In this document: positions 59,901 through 64,000 of the stretch, piece after piece | Position numbering within the stretch: position 1 is the first letter of the stretch | Layout: each line of letters begins with the position of its first letter | NCBI RefSeq assembly: GCF_000293805.1 | Contig: NZ_AMBZ01000007.1 | Span: 62,001-126,000 of the forward strand | Direction of reading: 5' to 3' | DNA: 64,000 nt | Source of the DNA: Paenibacillus alvei DSM 29 | GTDB taxonomy: Bacteria > Bacillota > Bacilli > Paenibacillales > Paenibacillaceae | The notes under the pieces: generated by a model | The model's input: only the letters and a program-made list of their open reading frames with translations | What the model was told of the DNA's origin: nothing | The model's database searches: none | Translations under genes and position numbers: made by a program

Positions 59901-62900
59901 ACTATCCGGTGCAAGACGTTCTGGAGCAAGATCATCCAGATGCGCTGCAGCTGCAAATCTCCCGTGCGTACAAACAGACGAACTATCCAATCACCTTGGT
60001 TGCGATACCTGGCGACGAGCTGCAGCTGCAAGTGTTGTTCGATCCGAAGCTGTTTACAGCTTCCAGCATAGAGAGCATGCTGCGACATCTAGGAACACTG
60101 CTGGAAGAGATGGCGAATCGGCCAGCACAGAAAATTGGCAATCTGCAGCTTCTCTCTGAACAGGAGCGCAAGCAGACATTGATGGAATGGAACAGCACTA
60201 GTACCGAGCTCCCGCTTGACAAAACTGTTGCGGAATGGTTTGCAGAGCAGGTGCGGATACAGCCGGACGCTGTTGCGATTGTATCTGAGGAGCAAGCCGT
60301 TACTTACGGCGAGTTAAGCCGCATGGCTGAACGATTAGCGTACAGTTTCATTCAAAATGGTGTTGCAAGCGGTGATATTGTAGCTATCTGCATGGAGCGT
60401 TCTATCGAATCGGTAGCAGGTATGCTTGGCATCTGGAAGGCTGGTGGGGCTTATCTTCCACTGGATTCGACTTATCCGCAGGAACGTCTGTCATATATGC
60501 TCGCCGAAGCGCAAGTGAAAGTGCTGCTGACGCAAGAGAGGGTACGTGAGCAGCTGCCTCCATTCGCTGGGCGTATCGTAGTGGCAGAACATGAACTGCA
60601 GGCTGTAGTGGGTGAAGGTGCTGAGGCGGATGGAGGATTTGAAGCAGTAGAAGCAGCTATTGGCGCTCAAGTTCAGCTTCCTGCAGCGGCTGGCATGGAT
60701 CAACTGGCATACGTCATATTTACTTCCGGATCGACAGGTCAGCCGAAAGGGGTAGAGATTACCCACCGCGGCTTGATGAATCTGATCGGATGGCATCGCC
60801 GGACATATGACGTTCAGGCAGCCGACCGGGCAACAATGCTGGCAGGTGTTGCTTTCGATGCTTCCGTCTGGGAGTTGTGGCCTTATGTAACGGCAGGAGC
60901 CAGCATCTATATTGCAAATGAAGAGACGAGACTGAATCCGGTCGCTTTACGCAACTGGCTGCTCGAAAATGAGATTACACTCTCCTTCATTCCGACGCCG
61001 CTCGCTGAACCGATGCTGACGCTGGAGTGGCCGGATAGCTGCAAGCTGCGCGCCATCCTGACTGGTGGTGATCGACTTGCTCAATATCCGCCAGATACAC
61101 TGCCGTTTGCCTTGCATAATCACTACGGCCCATCGGAATCGACTGTTGTTGCCACGGCTTGTCAAGTTCCGACGCAGTCCAGCAAGTCACCTAGCGAGAG
61201 TGCTCCATCCATCGGCCGACCGATCGCCAATATACGGGTATATATATTGGATCGCAAGCTGCGTCCGGTTCCGCAAGGAGTGCCAGGCGAGATGTATGTT
61301 GGCGGTGAGGGCCTTGCCCGCGGTTATATGAACCGTCCCGATCTGACGGCAGAGCGGTTCATCGACAGTCCGTTTGTACAAGGAGAACGGCTGTATCGAA
61401 CAGGCGATCTTGCCAGACATTTGCCAAGCGGTGATATTGAATTTCTTGGACGCAATGACGATCAGGTGAAAATACGCGGCTATCGCATAGAGCTGGGTGA
61501 AATTCATGCGGCCATTGCGGAGCATGCAGCAGTACGAGAGGCTTCCGTCATCGTACGTGAGGATCGTCCAGGTGATAAACGATTGGTTGCATACATCGTG
61601 CTGCATCAGAAGCAACAGGATGACCAGCATGACCAGCATGACGGAGCAGTCCATTCCGTCCGCAGCTACTTGCAGGAACGGCTTCCTGATTACATGGTGC
61701 CGCTGGCTTTCGTCATACTTGATGCCCTGCCGCTGACGGCTAATGGCAAGGTAGATCGCAAGCAGCTGCCTGCACCTGCATGGGAACAGATGTTGAATGC
61801 GGGCTCGTATGTCGCGCCGCGCAATGAGGTAGAGCGCAGCTTGACAGCTATATGGGAAGAGGTACTCGGTATTGAGCAGGTTGGCATTCATGACAACTTC
61901 TTCGAGCTCGGCGGGGATTCGATTGTGAGCATTCAGATTATTTTCCGCTGCACCCAAGCCGGGTTGAAGCTGACACCGAAGGATCTGTTCGATCATCAGA
62001 CGATCGCTCTCTTGGCAGAAGCGGTACAGATGGGCAGCGAACAAGGTCCAGTTGTTGGTGACATTCCATTAACACCGCACCAGCAATGGTTCTTCGAACT
62101 AGCAATGACGAACCCGCATCATGCGAACCAGTCCAGACTGCTGACAGTGCCGGAATCGATTGATATCACGTTGCTGTCACAAGCATTCCACAGCATCATT
62201 GTTCATCATGATGCATTGCGTCTGCGATTTGCGATAACAGATGGCATCGTAGAGCAAAGAAACGAAGCTGAGCCAGATGAGCATATATTGGAGTTCATTG
62301 ACCTGTTTGATCTGTCAACAGCTGCACAGAAGGAGGCGATCAAGAGAGAGACAGAACGGCTGCAGCGGAGTCTCCATATAACCGAAGGGCCGATCATCCG
62401 CGCAGCGCTGTTCGACCTTGGACCGGGAATTCCTGCTAGATTGTTCATTGCCATTCATCACTTGGCAATCGATCACAGCTCGTGGCACATTCTGCTTCAA
62501 GATTTGCAGACAGCTTATGAACAATTGAGCAAAGATGGGACTGTTAAACTGCCGTTGAAGACGGCCTCGTTCAAATCATGGGCCGAGCAGCTGAAATCGC
62601 AAGTTCTGTCAGATAATGCGACATCGGAGCCGGAATTCTGGACATGCATGACGCAGCAAGAGGTGCCGATGCTTCCGGTTGACCGACATGTTGATCTGGA
62701 TGTGATGGCCGATGTAACCACGATGGGAATGAGCAGCAAGCTGAACCTTTCCCTGACCGAGCAGGAGACGGCAGATCTGTTGCACCAAGCAACTGCGGCG
62801 TTCCGTGTCGAAGCACGGGAAATACTGCTCGCTGCTCTAGCCGTAACCATCTCATCATGGACGGCGCAGCGTTCATTGTTCGTTGAATTGCAGGAAGAGC

Positions 62901-63493
62901 GATTCATTGACAAGTTCAAATTGGACTTGTCACGCAGCGTGGGCTGCTTCAGCTATCAATTTCCATGGTGTCTAGAGCTAGGAGATAGCCAATCTGTTCA
63001 GGAAGTAATGGCTGCTGTCAAAGAGCAACTGCGTCGTGTGCCTGATAATGGAATCGGGTATGGACTGCTGAAATATGCAAGTCCGAACCGAGAGATGGCA
63101 CGACAGCTTCGTGAGCAGGCGAAACCGTCAATTCGCTTTACTTATATCAAGCCGTCAGATCAGACATGGAACTCCGATTATTTTGGGCTTGCACAGGAAT
63201 CCATCGGGGCTGATTGGTCGGAACATACACAGCTCGATGTTGCTCTCCATATAAACTGCTATCTCCATGATGACCAGCTTCAGGTGGAATGGTGCTATAA
63301 CGCACATCTGTACGAAAGAGCGACAATTGAACGGCTGATGGCCGAGTTTGCAGAAACGCTTCGCACGATTATTTTGCAGAGTACGGGAACTCCTGTTGAT
63401 GCATATTCTGCCGTTGATTTTGCCGAATTTGGTTGGGATCAATCTGAACTGGACGGCTTCCTTGACGCAATCAAGAAGCATTCCGGCTCCTGA
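50885..63493 (+). CDS. NRPS 2, second part: modules 5-7
   Basis: 4202 residues when read from TTG 50885, which has no ribosome site; probably the continuation of the previous frame. Order: tail of E4 and linker; module 5 C (HHILLDG 203), A (Asp716), PCP Ser1061 (GGHSL, no E); module 6 C of LCL look (HHIISDG 1252), A (Asp1776), PCP Ser2132, E (HHLVVDG 2315); module 7 C (HHLLIDG 2792), A (Asp3325), PCP Ser3679, degenerate E (HHLAIDH 3858). The codes read DAFFLGVTFK (Ile/Val-like), DVENIGAITK (acidic 239, Asn 278 as in some Orn codes) and DAWFLGHVVK (Leu-like). It ends after the E remnant with a docking-like helix (DGFLDAIKKH). A7 carries an acidic insertion before its A3 motif. Confidence 0.88.
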   Translation: MSTITQKTTITAFAEWIERELQALIQAALHTPNKWFTPSDFPLAILSQHQLERLVGSEGALAGKTLQDIYPLSSLQAGMLYESLLEEKAYAYCQQSVFTLRGHVRAALFENAWQQVIDKHDIFRTVFVWEGVDEPHQAVIERASLPIYWEDWSGVPPHEQAVKLDILLQEDRDRKYNLLAAPLMRITMIRSSDDCYKMVWSFHHILLDGWSLQLVWGEVLQTYESAVQGQWFASHRPKPYKEFIRWIRQKNQHEAEAFWRDYLQGVPPGQLAIMQPSETEGNGTGGYAIKLSADVTNMLQQLARSHQLTMGILVQGAWAYLLSKYSGNDQVLFGVTVAGRPTDIQGADSMIGLFINTLPMKATITPSLRLVDWLERLQQDLSDIRQYEHSSLIDIQGWSDVPRGTPLIESLVVFENYPTDTAAQQGMQSLKIEDIRAYENPDIPLTIAAVPGEEMMLSVLYERSRFSPAEMERLLGHLQAVLEGMISNPMQLLGTLDILTEQERKQLIVECNDTTVEIPDQPIHELFREQVAKRPDDHAVISKSRVITYRELDALSNSLANVLKERGIKREELIPIMAERSPQMIIAMLAILKAGGAYVPIDPTYPRERIEFMLEDTDVRLLIVSTRDGLPAFSFTGEVLSIDEMSLTTEQAETENVGYYGNAADLAYVMYTSGSTGRPKGVMVEQRNIIRLVKNINYVRLDENSRILQAGAVVFDASTFEIWGALLNGGQVYLTDNEVILDGQRLKQEIENYRINTMFLTTALLHQHVTQDSGIFQGLDTLLAGGETISPQHVNRLLKDNPNLTFLHVYGPTENTTFSTMYRVACEHPDVVPIGSPIPNSTAYVVDSQLNLLPVGVPGELLVGGQGVARGYWKRSDMTNKSFIPSPFRAGERCYRTGDLVRMNEDGQIEFIGRIDNQVKIRGFRVEPGEIEVILLTHPDIQEAVVIVREDEPGNKRLVAYLVAAELAGDSVTPDVLRQFAKEHLPEHMIPSAFIILDTLPLTINGKVDRRALPVPDYTSNEVEPEQLTVVQELLVSLWSRVLGVSHVRITDDFFMLGGHSLMATQLISRIREVFKVDLPLRAIFNYPTIEQFALQVEVARKHGIEAAQPMVPVTRPDILPLSYAQQRLWFLDQLEPDNRFYNIYTVLRLSGEFHIEAFELSLKQIVKRHETFRTTFVSKDGSPRQVISPEVHVSVPIVDLSDVSKDKREKAALRIAAEEVQRPFDLTTDCLIRVTVLKLSPDDHVVVLVMHHIISDGWSIGVFVRELGTYYEGFCSGEAVSLPDLSIQYADYALWQREWLQGTNREVQLSYWTKKLEGIPTILELPADYPRPPIQTFSGALVNCILPSKVVLELEKLSREEGATLYMTLLTAFQVLLHRYSGQDSLCIGIPVANRNRPEIESLIGFFVNMLPIRADFTAGTTVRDMLQQVRETTLEAFDHQDLPFEQLVEVMQPERSLTHSPLFQVIFDLQTKQMSTIELPGLSTTPMNVELGESKFDLELTMVEVPEGMLASFNYNTALFQAERIERMMVHYCTLLEQMAAYPDRPVDEIRILTNEELEQVLVKWNATAANIPNLCSHERFEQLAIQRPDAIALVVENKTITYRELNERSNQLAHYLRKLGVAPEVLVGICANRSVEFAIALLAVFKAGGVYVPIDPDYPQERIAYMMEHSKLEFLLTQQHLLDRLPKHAARTVCLDSDWNSIMQEPTTAIDDDASNVTQENAAYVIYTSGSTGEPKGVVVTHGSLINHNLSVSKVFGIRAEDRVLQFATISFDVALEEFFSAWTSGATVVMAVDRLMTIEAFSKFVDDYQLTVLNLPSAYWHEWVRDLVQTENKPPDCVRTVIVGSERPSPEHLADWRRIVGDRIAWFNAYGPSEATITSTIFSIPALDADGGSHYDEIPIGRPIANTQVYLLDEYMRPVPIGIPGELYIGGNGLARGYLNKPELTAERFIQHPLGLDGTLYRTGDLARYKEDGNIEFLGRTDYQVKIRGFRIELGEVEAALRQQLHVQDAVVIACEARPGEQRLVAYAVPQAGRQLDVNSLRNALKEKLPIYMVPAMIVALSELPMTPAGKVDRRALPAPDWSAIEAAVEYAEPRNITELQLCRIWQQVLGIARVGIHDNFFELGGDSILSIQIVARSNQAGLKLTPRQMFQYQTVAELATIVEFAAPVQAEQGIVTGEVSLTPIQQWFFEQSMTEPHHWNQAVMLTIAQPVNIFALEQAFVHLLNHHDVLRAQYERTGSGWVQKIAEASSAYTVDRFDLSALSADEQRDALRAHADKLQASLNLTEGPLFKSVLFDTGATQPAKLLLFAHHLVVDGVSWRIILEDVQAAYSQLIQDQTVTLPLKTTSYTAWSTELQSFAQQPGVLQELSYWLEQSGSAELPLDFELSAQDVAAANTFASVQSVEVSLDEQETRMLLQDMPTVFKTQVNDVLLTALALAVKGWTGQEAVLIHLEGHGREELVGDIDLSRTVGWFTAVYPLKIDIEHTNSQLDALKKVKEQLRLVPKHGIGYGLLRYLSEDDAVRERLAAMAEPHIIFNYLGQFDQVMQDGTFSLAHESTGTMQSPSSPRSNPIEINAAVSGGKLQLTFMYSENLHKKETLERLAAGYVQSVREILCIPRAAELSVLTPSDFPQALVDQQQLDTIIARITHLEDLYALSPMQKGMLFHTLYSEESSTYFEQTAFSIKGNLDVMQFRRAWQEVVNRHSILRTQLVVNGVSEPHQAVLAAVELPFVEVDWQHLAAEEQAVRLSQFLQEDIDRGFDLTQAPLMRITLFKEAADRHSLVWSHHHLLIDGWSVPIILSEVVHMYDSYMKDAAVELNDVRPFRDYIAWLQEQDMDQAQAFWQDMLRGISEPTPLPMKRSSSSSSIAADWKTIGLSHMLSARLNQIARTQKVTLNTIVQAAWAILLSRYSGAEEVIYGTTVSGRPADFAGVESMVGLFINTLPVRVAIDEEQAVQQWLNQLNKQIVDIRQFEYSPLVQVQGWSDVPNGIPLFDSLVVFQNYPVQDVLEQDHPDALQLQISRAYKQTNYPITLVAIPGDELQLQVLFDPKLFTASSIESMLRHLGTLLEEMANRPAQKIGNLQLLSEQERKQTLMEWNSTSTELPLDKTVAEWFAEQVRIQPDAVAIVSEEQAVTYGELSRMAERLAYSFIQNGVASGDIVAICMERSIESVAGMLGIWKAGGAYLPLDSTYPQERLSYMLAEAQVKVLLTQERVREQLPPFAGRIVVAEHELQAVVGEGAEADGGFEAVEAAIGAQVQLPAAAGMDQLAYVIFTSGSTGQPKGVEITHRGLMNLIGWHRRTYDVQAADRATMLAGVAFDASVWELWPYVTAGASIYIANEETRLNPVALRNWLLENEITLSFIPTPLAEPMLTLEWPDSCKLRAILTGGDRLAQYPPDTLPFALHNHYGPSESTVVATACQVPTQSSKSPSESAPSIGRPIANIRVYILDRKLRPVPQGVPGEMYVGGEGLARGYMNRPDLTAERFIDSPFVQGERLYRTGDLARHLPSGDIEFLGRNDDQVKIRGYRIELGEIHAAIAEHAAVREASVIVREDRPGDKRLVAYIVLHQKQQDDQHDQHDGAVHSVRSYLQERLPDYMVPLAFVILDALPLTANGKVDRKQLPAPAWEQMLNAGSYVAPRNEVERSLTAIWEEVLGIEQVGIHDNFFELGGDSIVSIQIIFRCTQAGLKLTPKDLFDHQTIALLAEAVQMGSEQGPVVGDIPLTPHQQWFFELAMTNPHHANQSRLLTVPESIDITLLSQAFHSIIVHHDALRLRFAITDGIVEQRNEAEPDEHILEFIDLFDLSTAAQKEAIKRETERLQRSLHITEGPIIRAALFDLGPGIPARLFIAIHHLAIDHSSWHILLQDLQTAYEQLSKDGTVKLPLKTASFKSWAEQLKSQVLSDNATSEPEFWTCMTQQEVPMLPVDRHVDLDVMADVTTMGMSSKLNLSLTEQETADLLHQATAAFRVEAREILLAALAVTISSWTAQRSLFVELQEERFIDKFKLDLSRSVGCFSYQFPWCLELGDSQSVQEVMAAVKEQLRRVPDNGIGYGLLKYASPNREMARQLREQAKPSIRFTYIKPSDQTWNSDYFGLAQESIGADWSEHTQLDVALHINCYLHDDQLQVEWCYNAHLYERATIERLMAEFAETLRTIILQSTGTPVDAYSAVDFAEFGWDQSELDGFLDAIKKHSGS
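50897..50909 (+). other. Frame-change point in NRPS 2 at an A6 run
   Basis: In the first frame the codons are CAC AAA AAA CGA. In the -1 frame the reading becomes ACG ACC ATC ACA GCG TTT GCC GAG TGG, restoring the helix that ends every other E domain here. A missing A in the homopolymer, by mutation or assembly error, or a -1 slip on the A run would all explain it. Confidence 0.8.
62035..63400 (+). other. Degenerate epimerization domain of module 7
   Basis: It aligns in length with the other five E domains, but the key motifs are lost: HHxxxDG reads HHLAIDH (Gly to His3864), EGHGRE reads LQEERF (His to Glu near 4004), GWFT reads GCFS, and NYLGQFD reads TYIKPSD. Epimerization is unlikely. The fold and the C-terminal docking helix are kept. 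Confidence 0.75.
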
Positions 63494-63546
63494 CAGCACA
63501 AGACATTCACCAGGTATTCTGATTCGGGAAGGATTGTGTATATACA

Positions 63547-64000
63547 ATGAGCCTTAATCACATTGAAGATTTTTTCCCGCTTTCCCCTATGCAGCAAGGC
63601 ATGTTATTCCATAGTTTATATGCGCCTGATTCTGGCGTATGCGTCGTCCAGTCCTCCTTGAGTTTCAAGGGGGATCTGGATCCATCCGCTTGGAATAAAG
63701 CGTGGATGCACATTGTACAGCGGCATGCTATATTGCGAGCTTCATTCATTAGTGACGATGTGAAAGAACCGATTCAAATTGTGAACCGTGAAGTTGAGCT
63801 TACGCAGGAACTTCTTGATTGGCGCTCCGTCCCAGAGGAGGAGCAGCCGCATCGTCTTGAAGCGTATCTACAAGCAGACAGAAGCAGGGGATTCGTGTTA
63901 AGCGAGCCTCCGCTTCTGCGGCTTGCTTTGATTCAGATGGCGGAACAGAGCTACACGTTTGTTATTACGATCCACCATCTACTTTTAGATGGATGGAGCC
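63547..64000 (+). CDS. NRPS 3, N-terminal condensation domain (cut by window end)
   Basis: The first 151 residues of another synthetase: docking-like start MSLNHIEDFFPLSPMQQGML and a condensation domain up to its catalytic HHLLLDGWS, where the window ends. ATG 63547 has GGGAAGGA 13 nt upstream; it starts 53 nt after NRPS 2. The LSPMQQGMLFH start is of the type found after E domains in this cluster, so it accepts the chain from module 7 even though that E domain looks inactive. The frame is open to the last base. Confidence 0.9.
   Translation, partial: MSLNHIEDFFPLSPMQQGMLFHSLYAPDSGVCVVQSSLSFKGDLDPSAWNKAWMHIVQRHAILRASFISDDVKEPIQIVNREVELTQELLDWRSVPEEEQPHRLEAYLQADRSRGFVLSEPPLLRLALIQMAEQSYTFVITIHHLLLDGWS

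Noticed and set aside
61187-62044. 285-codon minus-strand frame inside the NRPS
   Set aside because: Shadow of a conserved adenylation/carrier region; no start signal or known domain.

Overview
The window looks like chromosome from a Gram-positive member of Paenibacillaceae, most likely Paenibacillus. The signs are strong AGGAGG-type ribosome binding sites, frequent TTG and GTG starts, moderate GC by eye, the family-typical pdhABCD, thyA-folA and gltD genes, and a very large bacillus-style non-ribosomal peptide synthetase (NRPS) locus. No rRNA, tRNA, insertion sequence or CRISPR array was recognised.

Layout. Bases 34-1104 encode an RlmE/RlmM-like RNA 2'-O-methyltransferase. Bases 1157-12075 form one tightly packed operon for an atypical Tad/Flp-pilus-like (type II secretion family) apparatus. 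It holds a Hanks-type kinase fused to a ParA-like domain, a CpaB-like SAF protein, two degenerate ParA/CpaE-like proteins, a CpaF-like secretion ATPase, a double-length TadB/TadC-like membrane protein and four small membrane-anchored proteins. A good promoter precedes it, but an intrinsic-terminator-like hairpin lies between that promoter and the first start codon. Bases 12220-15790 hold housekeeping genes: chromate transporter, thiamine diphosphokinase, low-molecular-weight tyrosine phosphatase and an esterase. Bases 16030-21087 are the pyruvate dehydrogenase operon pdhABCD with promoter and terminator. Then come a zinc-ribbon protein, thyA, folA and gltD. An AT-rich gene-free stretch of about 940 bases (24968-25911) separates these from the biosynthetic locus.

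Bases 25912-64000 are an NRPS cluster that runs off the right edge. It opens with an unusual starter cassette: (i) a degenerate condensation domain fused to an FkbH-like region whose HAD catalytic residues are all lost; (ii) a discrete acyl carrier protein; (iii) an intact FkbH; (iv) a double-hotdog (MaoC-like) protein fused to a short-chain dehydrogenase/reductase; (v) an FkbH C-terminal (GNAT-like) domain fused, with an orphan carrier domain, to the front of the first NRPS. From known FkbH chemistry this should load a glyceryl unit from 1,3-bisphosphoglycerate, possibly converted to lactyl by dehydration and ketoreduction as proposed for bryostatin. The chain would therefore start with an alpha-hydroxy acid, not a fatty acid.

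Seven elongation modules are visible. By specificity code they read roughly Leu(E)-Ala(E)-Leu(E)-hydrophobic(E)-Ile/Val-basic, Orn-like(E)-Leu(dead E), where E means an epimerization domain is present. An eighth module begins at the window edge. The second large synthetase is split by a -1 frame change at an A6 run (50901-50906) in the middle of an epimerization-to-condensation linker. The epimerization domain of the seventh module has lost its catalytic motifs.
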